64,000 bases of DNA, taken from the NCBI GenBank assembly GCA_946807835.1, contig OX327695.1:22426501-22490500 (forward strand). Reading direction: 5' to 3'. Positions 49,401-60,857 of this stretch are shown here, one piece after another (positions within the stretch are counted from its first letter, which is position 1; every line of letters starts with the position of its first letter). The position numbers were made by a program, and so were the translations under genes. Origin of the DNA: Ailanthus altissimus. Lineage: Eukaryota > Streptophyta > Magnoliopsida > Sapindales > Simaroubaceae. The notes beneath the pieces are model-generated. The model made no database searches. It was not told where the DNA came from and worked only from the letters and a program-made list of their open reading frames with translations.

Positions 49401-50848
49401 TTAAGATAGCATGTCAGAAAGCGTGAATTGATCTTAAGAAAAACATTTATGAGAAGTTTAAAGTCAGTCTGAGGTATCACAAGTAAATTCAATTTTACAT
49501 TTATGGACCCGCAACACTGAACAAGTAAGGAGCATAAATAAAGGATTATGTATTATTCAGCTAGTATTACTTCTTTTGCATGATTCACATCAATGTGAAA
49601 TCGGAGCATGAGCTTACTGCAGTAAGCCTATGAGTCAATTTCCAATAAGATCACACATAAAGAAATTTCTAGTATTTAGATCTCAAATGTAAAAAATTTT
49701 AATGGTAAGTTCTCAAACCATTAATACCTTAAAACGAGAAGGCAAGCTTCTCATAAGTTTGACCCGCAAGCACAGACCTATAACTGTCACCATGCTACAG
49801 TGATCAACAGTAGGAGTAAAAGTGACCCTGAATCAGATAGATGCAATTCATCAAAATGAGCGAAAATAATTTCCTATATTCAACATGCAATTAAGGATAG
49901 AATAAAGATAAATTTTTGTTCTTACCTGACATAACTACGCTCATCATCCACTTCGATTGCATCTTCTGTTATTACTTTGAGTTCTTCCAATGAGTATGGA
50001 TGCTCTGGATCTTTTATATCTCTAACATGGTTTAAGAATGTTAAGAAAAAACAGAATTTCACAACTTAATTACACCGTGTAACTTGGGAAGGAAGTCATC
50101 AATTCCTTTTAAATGGCAAACTCAGTACACAATTAACCCCGCAACAATGAAAATTAAGCCATCAGAATGTTAGGTCATATATTTAAGGCATCACACATAC
50201 TCGCATATTTGTACCAGCATATCTATAAATAATTGAGTAATACTACACTTACATAATTTGCATAACAATTTTGTATTCCTACTGATGTGGCAACAACCAA
50301 GTGTCATATATTGCCATTTATTAACTTTATTATTGCGTCATCAACTTCCTACCCCAATTATGACATAGCATTCATTGATGGGTGAAATATAACTATCACA
50401 TTAGTGATGCAAAAATAAAGTTAAAAAAGTTAACATATTACACTTCTTGATTGGCACCACATTAGAAGAAATAAGAAGTTGGTATAATATTTATTCTAAA
50501 TCAGTATAATAACATAGTTATGAAAACAAAGAGCCAATTGACTTTCAATAAAAACAAATGACAGGATCAGGGTGTGGTAAGGCATTTCTCATATCTTAAC
50601 CAATGTTCATGATTAATATCTGATTAAAGAAAAGTGAGAGAGAGATTCTAACTCATAAATCAAATCAAAAAGAAAAAAGAACCAAAAAAATTGACACGGA
50701 AATTAATGAAGCCCAAAAGGATATCAAAAACTTCTTGTTGGTCGATTGGTTCAGCAGCATATTCATCTGCACAATATGACACACTTTGAACCCGACGCTC
50801 TTTCTTTTCGTACACAACAGGATTTGCGTTTATCAACCCGGAAATCAT
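46437..50848 (-). CDS. AE7 / MIP18-family cytosolic Fe-S assembly protein
   Basis: Five coding exons on the minus strand: 50848-50725, 50031-49926, 49827-49728, 46995-46950 and 46537-46437. They give 477 nt, 158 residues plus stop, about the usual size. The product opens [19 protein letters not shown], continues with [20 protein letters not shown], then [19 protein letters not shown] carrying the conserved Cys, then [20 protein letters not shown], and ends CLAPTFE. This is the MIP18/DUF59 domain of AE7 (CIA2/FAM96B orthologues), which works in the cytosolic iron-sulfur assembly targeting complex and delivers clusters to nuclear and cytosolic enzymes. Introns 2-4 have GT-AG ends and phases that fit. 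Intron 1 looks U12-type (see its entry). The ATG at 50848 matches the family start. An in-frame ATG at 50878 would lie upstream of the likely leader splice site. Confidence 0.88.
47290..48270. repeat. Repeat insertion in AE7 intron 3
   Basis: Both ends are rich in ACCCGG and CCCGGGTT-like words in opposite orientation, as seen in some non-autonomous DNA transposons. A 34-bp unit is perfectly duplicated at 47343-47376 and 47377-47410, with a partial third. Candidate ends TAGTATTACGGG (left) and CATCACTA (right) are only weakly similar, and I found no clear TSD. The inner part, 47600-47760, is GC- and pyrimidine-richer and could be a captured fragment. Class unresolved. Confidence 0.5.
50032..50724 (-). 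other. Probable U12-type intron (intron 1 of AE7)
   Basis: On the minus strand, exon 1 ends TTTTTG and is followed by ATATCCTTT, the exact plant U12 5' splice consensus. No GT donor nearby gives a working frame. Near the 3' end TTTTCTTAAC (branch-point-like, A at 50041-50042) lies 9-11 bases from the junction. To read [13 protein letters not shown] the junction must supply Asp. Either the intron is AT-AA (50724-50032, Asp GAC), or it is AT-AC with both cuts moved two bases (Asp GAT). Both keep the protein the same. Confidence 0.72.
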
Positions 50849-50852
50849 TTTA

Positions 50853-51700
50853 CTGCTCAAATTGAAATCAATCAACAACTCAACCTATTTTGCCATCAGA
50901 TAATATTGCAACAAATTTACAAAATATCTTTGAAAAAGTTCATGCATAATAAGGAAAATTAATAAGCAGAATATCAAATAAAAACTTAACGTTAAGTAAT
51001 AAAATAAACAGTGAAAAGCAAAGAAACCATTAAAGGTTGACCATTAAGCATCTAGAATCTTAAACATCACATTTCATTAAATCTCAACTCCAAACCCTTT
51101 GGAAGATTATGCGAGAAATTAGGGCATAGCTTCACGCTTGAATACGAGACAAGTAAAAAGACAATAAAAAATATATAGTTCAATTCCATCAACTTCAATT
51201 AATAGAAGGCGAAATCATTGCATATACATAATTACCAAGAAACAAAAAATAGAAATTTGAAGCTCATGCTTTACCTCGTTTACGTTTGGCATAATATTGA
51301 AAATTAATTCCAATTAACGAAAACCGATTGCACATAGAATTAAATAGAAAATTTCTCACAAACCGATTACAATTTAGCACAAATTCAACACCAAAAGGAA
51401 CGCGAATTAAAAAGAAAAACAAACAGAAAAAAAAAAAAAAGCACAAGCTAGTTTTAAATTCGTATATATGTCGATAAATAAAATGTAATAAGATAAAAAC
51501 ATGGATGAATAAATAGACAGAATCTTTGGAGAAGTTGAGTGAGATAGAGAGATCCGAATAGTTTATGAAGCATAAATAAATATACCTTTGCAGAAGCCCC
51601 GATTGAAAGAGAAATGGTCGAAGAGAAATTGGCAGAGAGAAATAGAAGCGAAGAATTTCTTCAAAATAATGCTCGAAAACTGAGATATATGGAGAGTAGA
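50853..51700 (-). promoter_or_regulatory. Likely 5'UTR exon and leader intron of AE7
   Basis: On the minus strand a donor CAAAG|GTATAT lies at 51586/51585. An acceptor TTTGAGCAG ends at 50853, four bases before the ATG. This implies a leader intron of 733 bp and a noncoding exon upstream of 51586, probably beginning within 51600-51700 after CCATATATC. No transcript evidence is available. Confidence 0.5.
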
Positions 51701-52821
51701 ATCACAACGATGTCGTTTCGAAGTTTCTGGTTTCAGGAAGAAAAGAGGTAGCGGTGCACATGAATTAAAAAGAAGTTAGAGAAATTTTCTTTTTTATAAA
51801 AAAACAAATTATTGCATAAATGAAAGAACTTAACAATGTTTTTAAATAATTGAAGAGATTGCCCTAATTTCTATAAGAGTTTGAATCTCTAATTTAAATT
51901 AAGAAGTGCACATATTTTGTAGTTGTAATAATATTACTCATCTTAAATTTAAATTTCAAAATTTTAATTTTTAACGAATTATTAAATAATTAATTTTTAA
52001 AATTATATTGTACTATTTTTTATTTAATAATTATTTTATATTTTATTTGTGATTTAAAATTTAAAATATAATTTAAAAAATATAACATTACTTTTTATTG
52101 TAAAGGCAAGTATTCGAGTGTGATTAAATAAATTATTCTTAATAACTCAAAATTTTTGCAACTTTTCTAATTTTAGTCTTAATAAAAATTGTTAAATTTT
52201 TGTAGCTAAATAGTGAGGAAATAGACAAAAAAAAAATTGCTTTTAATAAATTTAAGTTTATAATTTTCCCACTTAACTCATTCTACTCTACTGAAAATTT
52301 TCCACACACTCTTAACTCCAAATTCAATTATTTTTAATTCAGAAATTCAACCGGCAACTGCTGTGAAAAGCCGTTGTATTGCTTGAAGTTTGCAATTTGA
52401 AAAAGAAATAATTTGGTGAGTTTTTGATTCATAATTTAATTATTTATGACAACTTGACAAGGATGGTGATATTGTCCATGGCAAGGATGCTGTCAACACA
52501 ATAAAATGGAGTTTGGTGAGCAAAATAGAGTGGTTCCTGATCTAAATAGAGATCAAGTACGTTATTTGGTATAAAAAAAATTTATTCATAGTATTTGAAT
52601 AAAATATTTACTTAACATTTATATATTTAATTAGATAAATTTTAAAAAAGAAAAGTACGCCATCGATATAACAAAACGATAACTACCGTAGAAAGCTTGA
52701 TGATTTGCATAATGACATTAAGTGATAAGAGAATAGATGTGAAGCATGCAAAATGATTGGTTATAGATATAAAAAAAAAATGATAAAGAAAAGTTCACAA
52801 AAAAGATTAAAATGATTACAC
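51701..52821. other. AE7 upstream region and AT-rich spacer
   Basis: Contains the presumed AE7 promoter near 51.7 kb. A short stretch at 52450-52560 has coding-like composition, but I recognise no protein. Confidence 0.4.
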
Positions 52822-52921
52822 AATTATTGTAATCCTTTACATTCTATATAAGCATATACGAAAATAAGATAAATTATTGTAATCCTTTACATTCTATATA
52901 AGCATATACGAAAATAAGATA
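52822..52921. repeat. Perfect 50-bp tandem duplication
   Basis: The 50-base unit at 52822-52871 is repeated without change at 52872-52921. Each unit contains TCTATATAAGC, a TATA-like word. Perfect identity in otherwise diverged repeat DNA suggests a recent event or an assembly artefact. Confidence 0.85.
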
Positions 52922-53299
52922 AATCAGAAACGTTTAACTTATGTTTCCCCTATCAAACTGAAAAAATAGTTTGAAAAAATTTTGTGGACTTGTTTTTAAG
53001 AATATATGTGTTTGTGGTTTAGTTTTTCCAAATAGGTATTGATTGGACCGGTGATATTAATACTCTTGAAAGTCAAACATAGACTAAATTTTGGTTGACA
53101 ATAATTTTTAATAAGGCTTTGATGTGAGAGATGCTAGTGTACGAGTGGTACTGAAGAACCTAAAGGGCAAGCACGTTTGAATAGGATTACAGATCTGCAT
53201 GGATCATCTACATTAAGAGTCCTCTCGAGAAACAAAAGAGAAGAAAATAACAATCAGAGGTCGAGCAGGTGTATATGGTTCTAATGCGCCTATTGATCC

Positions 53300-53420
53300 C
53301 ATAATAAGCTCAATTAGCTTATGTATACTCTAAGATCATAAACACAAATTCTATTAAAAAATTATTTTAATTATTATTTTATGTAAAAAATAATTTTTCG
53401 TTAAAGAATTTTATTTAAAT
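53300..53420 (+). repeat. Empty-site relative of the 58.1-kb solo LTR flank
   Basis: CATAAACACAAATTCTATTA and the following AT-rich stretch match 58040-58100. Directly after that, AAAATAATTTTTCGTTA matches the sequence after the solo LTR (AGAATAATTTCTCATAA at 60415). The copy here has no LTR at the junction (about 53390). Confidence 0.55.
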
Positions 53421-53929
53421 CCTTTTCTATTTACTGAATTGGATTATAATTTTTATTTATAAAAATTTAATTAAATTATACTTTAATTTAAATTCATATA
53501 TTCATATTTTGATATAAATTAGAATTTGCACATTATCAATCAGTATGCTACCTTAGCTTATTTAATCAATTCACATGCGTTCATTTACAACTTATTTAAA
53601 CATTCATTATTCAGTTCTTTATTCTTATACACAATTTATGCATCACTTTCTTGTTTGTTTTTTAAAAATTCTTATATACTAATAACTCTCTTTTTTAATT
53701 AAGTACTGATTTGAGTATTAGAGTGTTTATTTTTATAAGAGAATCGTATTTTTTTTAACAAATTTAAAAAGTTATTAAAAGTTAAAAAATAATTATTTTA
53801 AAATTTCAAATTAAAAAACTTCGATAGCACCGTCTATAAAAAAAATATTTGAATGAAAAACCAAATCTCCAATAATAATAACAAAAAAAAAAAACAGAGA
53901 CAAAAAGAGCCAAGAAACATCCATGGCTG

Positions 53930-54560
53930 GGAAACAAATACAAGAAAATAACGATGAATATGCAAGACACTTGGACACACTCACAAATTGATTATTTTTA
54001 AATTTTACTTTTGAACATGATGACTAGCTGCACTGCCACAATTTTTAGAGAAGTAATTTTTGAACAAAAACCCATAAAAGGTGCCAAAACCCTAAACCTC
54101 AAAATAGAGAGAAGACAGCAAAGAGGATCGAACTGGGTCATCCAACTGAAAGATAATCATCTTTGCCACTGCAGCTTAGCCTTCTCCTTGAAACACAGAT
54201 GAGATAGAAAATAAATGAACAATTCAAAAGCCATGCCAACCACCACAAGCTATCATTGCAACCACTCTAGTTGCCATCCATCGCATTCAACTCAAAACAA
54301 TCCAGCGACCAAAACGCAGGCAATGCCACTACCTGAAGTCGCTAGAAAAACTCGAATCAAGACCACTAATTAATTCTGCTACCACACCTTTAGTGCTCGT
54401 TGTTTTCACCCAAAGTTACAGCAGTCCATCAACGGCCATCATCACTCTACCATCGTGTCCACCTGCTCTCAATCGCCGTCCTTGCTCTGTCTAATGTCTA
54501 CTGAACAGCGAAGAGGAAAAAAATTGTCGAGCGGCGCGTGAGAATAAGAAAACAAAATAA
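53930..54560. other. GC-richer segment, no gene recognised
   Basis: Composition rises above the surroundings. The frame at 54011-54202 and a minus-strand reading over 54380-54540 look coding-like but match nothing I know. The block could be captured gene sequence in a transposon. The next part (54560-54720) has the ATTTAGCCCCCTTTAAG-type words common in plant repeats. Confidence 0.35.
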
Positions 54561-54963
54561 AGGTAACACTTAATTTTTATCATTTAGCCCCCTTTAAGTT
54601 TCAAAACATTCCAATATGGTCTAACTACTTTCGATCTTTTACAGATGGACTCCTGATAGAATTTTAAATTTTAGCCAACATATTTTCAAAATTTGTAGAT
54701 AAGCCCCATTAGAAATAAGGCTTCTATAAATTCAAGAACCTCTACATCTAGATCAAGGTAATCTAAGTCCTCATAGAGGTTGACCGAAATTCAATCAATT
54801 ATGACAATTCGTTACGAAAAAAGACTATGCAAAATCACTATGCATTTAGGCCAAGGAATCTACTCGCTATAAACCATAAAGATGGAACCATCACTACTAT
54901 ATAGGATACATTTAGGTTTTACAAATTTTCTAGTTTCTATGGGATTATTTCGATACTAACGTG

Positions 54964-56300
54964 TTTTTCTAAGACTTCCTTAGACAGATCTTGTATCCCT
55001 ACCTTGTGTCACGGGTCGAGAGCTTGTCACTGAACCAAAAGACTAGCCCGTTAGATAATGCTACATATCCACCCTTATATACCCAAGATTCACCCAATTT
55101 CTATTTGATGTGAGACGTGACATTTTCCCCCACCCAATCACGTGACGCCCTCGTCACGATGGCCTAAACTCAATAACCAACTTGACCCGTATTGTCCATC
55201 CCCCCAAGGCTAAAACACCCATTACCTATGTGGCAATCTCTGTTGGAGCTCAAGACACAAAATTTTTAGAGCCCACTTGGCATGTATTGCCTATCTCTTG
55301 ATGGCATAGGGGACCCACATCTTATATGACAATCTCCATTGGGGCGATTTTAGGGGCCCACATACGAGTGAAAATTTGGGTTTGCTCTAATACCACTTGT
55401 CACAGGCCGGACACTTGCCATTGACTCAAAAGACTAACTTGTTAGGTAATGCTATATACCCACCCTTATATACACAATATTCACCCAATATTTATTCAAT
55501 GTGGGATGTGACACTTGAAAGCAAATCAATAAGACTTCCTTGGATGGCTCCCGTATCCTTACCTTGGAAGCAAATTAGTAAGACTTTCCTGGACAAATCT
55601 CGTATCCCTGCCTTGGAAGTACCCATATTATAAGACTTCATTAGTTGGACTAAGGAAATATCCATATCATAAAACGTTTTTAGATGGATTTATTTTACCA
55701 ATGAAACATCTATATTAAAATATCTCCTTAGACGGGTTCTTCACTAAAGAAACACATATATCGTAAGACTTTCTTGGGCGGATTCTTTACTAATGAAACA
55801 TCCATATTGAAAGACTTCCTTGGATGGATTTTTCACCAAGAAAGCACCCATATAATAAAACTTCCTTGGATAGATTCTTCATTAAGGAAGCACCTACAAA
55901 AAAGCACCTATACTATAAGACTTCCTTGGTTTGGATTTTTCACATGGTGAGGCACCTATACATAAGACTTCCTTGGATGGATTATTCACCAAAGAAGCAC
56001 ATATATCATAAGATTTCCTTGCATAGATGCTTGTCCAGGGAAGTACTTATATCATAAGACTTTCTTAGATGAATTCATCACTAAAGAAGCATTCATATTA
56101 AAAGGCTTCCTTAGATGAATTTTTCAACAAGAAAACACCTATATTGAAATATTTCCTTGAACATATTTTTCACCAAGAAAACACCCATATTAAAATACTT
56201 CCTTGGATGGATTCTTCATCAAGGAAATGCCTATATTAAAAGACTTTCTTGGATGGATTCTTTACTATTAAAGCTTCCATAATAAAAGACTTCTATAGAA
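54964..56300. repeat. Minisatellite of about 46-bp units
   Basis: Around 17 imperfect units share AAGACTTCCTTGGATGGATT, then TTCACCAA-GAAGCACC-TATAT. Landmarks recur at about 55768, 55815, 55860, 55918, 55968, 56013, 56058, 56106, 56150, 56199 and 56243. One unit at 54970-55006 is separated from the rest by the TRIM at 55007-55513. The open frames at 55824-56057 (plus) and 56231-56458 (minus) arise from the repeat and are not accepted as genes. Confidence 0.8.
55007..55513 (-). mobile_element. TRIM retrotransposon (507 bp) inside the minisatellite
   Basis: Two 116-bp terminal repeats, 55007-55122 and 55398-55513, start TGTCAC and end GTGACA. Shared words include CCACCCTTATATAC and ATTCACCCAAT. 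On the minus strand the 5' repeat is followed by TGGTATTAGAGC (55383-55394), one change from the tRNA-iMet primer site, and the 3' repeat is preceded by the purine tract GGGTGGGGGAAAA. The 275-bp interior has no coding region. CTTG lies on both sides (55003-55006 and 55514-55517) and restores a minisatellite unit. This is the standard build of a terminal-repeat retrotransposon in miniature. Confidence 0.85.
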
Positions 56301-58095
56301 TGATCCAATACTTTTGTCAAAAAGCACAAGAAATATACAAGAACACTGCTTAAAGACAAAATTGCAAATCTATGAAACAAAACAAATACTTTAAATAGTG
56401 CATTACGCATTCTAAACAGGGAAGTATCTATTTTCTTTAAGTGAAATTTCAAATACAAATTCTATTTTCTTTACTTAGTTTCTCTTTCTGATATAAAGCA
56501 TTCATTAAATTTTCATCTATAACGAAGTATTAAAAAAAATGAAAGTATAATCCTTTTCATTATATTACACTATAGAAATGTAATAGGATTAAAAAAAAAA
56601 AAGAGTCAAAGCATCCAGAAGCAGAATCATCTAAAGACTCTTGCGGAAGCTCTAGTACACAACAGTTACGACCTATGCTACAGAATGGGATGAGAATACC
56701 TCATCCTCAACCTAAAGCATGAATCAAACCATCAGTCACACCATTCTCTAGTTCCACTCCTCCAATGGGGAAAGATCCTTAAATGCTTTCAAATCTATAA
56801 TCTTTATAAGATTCTTTATAAAAGTGAACCTACAAAAGTTAGAGCAACAAAATAAAACAGTCCAAAATAAAACAGAAAAAGGATAATTTTTTTGGTAAAA
56901 ATACAAAAAAAAAATCATTTTCTTTGTAAGGAAAGCTTCAACACTCCTCGATATACTCTTAGGACCCTCCTAATTAGTTATCCTAATAGGATCCCCAGTA
57001 ACAGTGAAACCTAGTCAATTCTTGACAAAATTAGAGAAATATCAATTACATTATTTAGTCTCTTCGCTTAATTTTTATGTACTTTTAAATTGTTACTAAG
57101 TAAAAGTCATTACATAACAATTTAAAATACATAGTACATATTTCTAGTCAAGTCATATTATGCTCTAGAACGAGTATATGAGGGTCTCATATTAAGGTTA
57201 GCACAATTAGAAAGAGTCCTGTCTCATAGATAAATATGAAGAAAAAAAATTCGCATATCAAAAGACTTCTCTGGAATGGTATAGTGCCTTTGCCTATTGA
57301 AGCATCACGTTAACTTCCCTTAAAATAAAAGTAAAAGCCTTTAATCACTGGAAGCACGATATTATAAAATACTTCCACAATTAGAAGTATATATGCTTTT
57401 TTTTATAAGCAACACCAAGATTCAAAATCATTTACTAAAACCACCAAGTATTGAAAAAAGAACTTCTATGAACACATCTAATAAACAAGATCGGCACGAA
57501 AGGTGCTCAGGGAGTATCACTTAACTTTATTTTTGATCATTTAAATAGCACATTTTGATTATTACATTTTTTTAAGTGACACTTTGTTTCTTTATTTTAT
57601 CATACGTATTAAGGAAAATAACAGAAGCATTACTTACAAATTTTCTCACCTGACTATATGATTATTTTATCACATGTATGAAAGTATTCTTTCACATGAT
57701 ACCATTTAGGTACCTAATTATAAACATAAATAAGCATTATTGCTTCTCGAGTAATTATGCAAAAGTGAAAGTACTGTAATGATAATATCCCAAGCAAAAC
57801 TGAAAGCCCCAAAATACTCCAATACATTTTCGTCCTTACGCCAAAACACATCTGCCATTCAAAGGGATCTAACTATCAAAGCCAATGATTTGATAGAAGA
57901 AAAAAAGCATAAATGAGATGCTTGCTAGTTGAAAAGAGGATAAGTTCATCTAGAACAATTCTACCCCTTCATTTATAAGGGGATATCTGTTGGTCCTATT
58001 ATTAATAGGCCCAACTAGTTCGCGCATAGCCCAAGGCCATAAACATAAATTCTATTAAGAAATTATTTTAATTATGTAATTATTATTTTACGTGA
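56301..58095. other. Repeat-derived region without recognised genes
   Basis: Contains scattered GAAGCA- and ACTTC-type words like the minisatellite (for example 57250-57380), which suggests its diverged continuation. I recognise no protein or RNA gene. AGAAT at 58096-58100 is the left TSD of the solo LTR that follows. Confidence 0.4.
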
Positions 58096-58100
58096 AGAAT

Positions 58101-60414
58101 TGTTGTAATTTGGTGTGTGATGTGTATAGATACACGTATAATTTTAAAAATTAAATACACAACAAAAGTATTCATACATGTTATACACTATATAATATAC
58201 TCAAGCATATAATTTCATGTATGATTATTCAAGCACATATATATATCTCATATATATATTTTTACATGCATAACATAAAAAGGAATTGTAAGAAAATAAC
58301 TTACCCGGTTTTTGTTGAGCTCGCCTTGAAGTGTTCCGTTGCACAATTCTAATTCATAAATAAAATCGGTGGGATTGTGAAGCTAAAATGGTAGCCACGA
58401 ATTTCCAGCAACGGATATGTAAACACTTAAAACAATTTTATTATAATTTATTACTAGCAAGAGATGAGAAGAATTAAGTGTTTTGTGTATTACTCCTTAC
58501 AACTCTTTGTTATGAATAATTGTTAGCCTTAGCCAACTCTTTCAACCCTTTGCAACATTTAGAAAAATGCTCTCAATTCTCTTTACTCTCTATTGCCGAA
58601 ACTTGCATTCTCTCTCACAAAAAATTGAACTCTTTCAATTTTTGGTTTAGTGTAATAAATGATTACTTCTCTTAGTGCTCCACCACCACTTAGTCATATT
58701 TGCCATTACAAACAATAATCAAACATATATTTCACTCAACAAATTGATTCATCCTTATGAATCAATTGCTAGAGAGCAAATGGCAATTAATCAATGTTGA
58801 GTGGTAACACCACTTCACAAATGCACCATTTAAGTATTTCTAAGTGGCCAACATTGCTTATTATTAATAACAAGTGATTACTCCATTATAAAATGGTGTT
58901 TGCCACTTATTCCAATTAATAATAATAATTTTATTAATATATAAAATATTAATAATTCAAAACTATTTTGAATATTTACATTTACCTTATATGTATTTAC
59001 CAAGTAAGGTAAATAGGTAAATACATGGTAAATCATTTATGGAGCATAATTATGCCACTTGTCAATTTTTATTGGTTAACAACTCTTGTAAACTAATAAT
59101 GTATTTTACATTCAATTATTGACAAGTATATAACATAAGGAACCTTGAAACACATTTTCACTTTGCTGGAATTTGTTGGATTAATTGTTCAATCCAATTT
59201 ATTGCCCCAGTGCACAATAATTACACTTCATATTGTGAGACTCTTTAGGTCCATGCTCGATTTGTCACATGAAACTATTTCATATGTCCGTGAACAATGT
59301 CTCACACACATGTTACGGATATTACAAAACGGTGCATTAGACCATACAAGTTGAGGTTATAACATATTCGTATAATCCTTCCATCATAGATATCCTAGAA
59401 GAGCAGAGATATAGATCAACATCATCAAATCTCCACATGCTCAACCATAAACTTATCTCTAGACTTGTATCTCAATAAATAATATCCGTAAATACTTTTA
59501 CGATATTATTTACCAACGGATATTATTTACCTCGAGGATAAAACTAATTCTCAGGTATTTCTGCTTATGGCTCTAAGACTTTCTGAAATACAATCTTGGA
59601 GTTTCAGGATATTTTACTTAACCAATTGAGTTGATGGATCTCATATCTATACACACCGGACTCCATGAGCATCGGACCATTTCCAGCGATACCCAGCGGT
59701 CAGACCATGAAATGTATCTAACATGTGTGGAACCAAAGTATGGTGGATTACTCACAAGTCCACCGTGGTACTCAGGTCTAAAGACCACGAATACTACTCA
59801 ACTCGAAAGATCCTCCATTGACGGCTTTATGGGATGTCTATTGAAGATCTTTATGAGTCTGTTCAATATTCAGTCTTTACTGAATATTTGTATCTCTATA
59901 CGATTTTCCACTAAATTCATAGTCTGCTAAGATTAACCATCTAAACTATCCAGATATAGACATACACTGATCTATATAAAATAAAATCTTTACTAACAGA
60001 CCCGCATTAGGAAAGATAGATCATGAATATTAAGTTTAGGAATATATTTGCATAATAACATTTTCTAACACCATTTGCAACTCATTGCAACTACGTCATT
60101 ACTAATATATTCTCAAGTCTTTATCCCATTTTAGACAAGGCTCTAACTCTTTAAATTTTGCTAACCCTTATAACCTGGTAACTCTTATAAGTGCTAACTT
60201 TTAGTATTTATAATTTTTAGCGTTATTAACTCTTAGTTCTGATCTAAACTCTTTTAGATCATATCTAAACTCTTTCAGATCATACAATGTTTAAAATATT
60301 ATAAGCATCATACCATATATATATATAAAATAATTAGTGATATATTGAAATCATAATACTATAAATCAAATATTTATACATAAAAGGGATGGCACGTAAG
60401 TGCAAATCTCAACA
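58101..60414 (-). mobile_element. Solo LTR (2314 bp) of the long copia LTR family
   Basis: Ends are TGTTG and CAACA on the plus strand. Perfect 5-bp TSDs AGAAT flank it (58096-58100, 60415-60419). No internal copia sequence is present, so it is a solo LTR left by recombination between two LTRs. Its distal half matches the LTRs at 11411, 40900 and 60858 by landmarks (CACTTCATATTGTGAGACTC, GGCACGTAAGTGCAAAT). The proximal part is more diverged and has AT-rich palindromic stretches. Confidence 0.87.
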
Positions 60415-60419
60415 AGAAT

Positions 60420-60852
60420 AATTTCTCATAAGTAGAGAGACCTATTAAAGAGAGAAGCCTTACAGCTACCCTTTACTTTTTCTTTTCACTCTTACTCTCG
60501 GGTTCTTATCGTGGGATCAACTAGGTTGATAGACCTGAGAGTTTGTTATTTTTTTAGGCCCATCACTGAATAAAAAGCATGATCGCTCTGTCCTATTTCC
60601 CCTCCTTACCAAATAAGGAAAAGTGACTCTATCACGCCCCCAAGACCAAATTGACTAAATGGTAATTATATGAATGCTAACTTTTCGTTCAACTTTTTCT
60701 TTTCATATGGACTGAAGCCGACCTTTTATAGTTGATTATCAAAGTGTCCTTTAAATCCTTACACTTAAGTTATACGTTATAGATAGAAGACTCCGCTATC
60801 AAACTAGGTCTATTCTTTGCTTGAATCCCTACTTCCACAGCTTTAGTGGGTG
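60420..60852. other. Less AT-rich background, possibly organelle-derived
   Basis: Differs from typical nuclear spacer here: more even base composition and few long A/T runs. It continues beyond the solo LTR at 63150. The words and composition recall plant mitochondrial intergenic DNA, but I can identify no organelle gene. Low confidence. Confidence 0.25.
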
Positions 60853-60857
60853 ATTCG

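Noticed and set aside
55397..56458. Open frames with repeated Lys-Thr-Ser-Leu motifs, as a repeat protein
   Set aside because: The motif repeats because the DNA is a minisatellite of about 46-bp units. Frames break between units and there is no gene structure.
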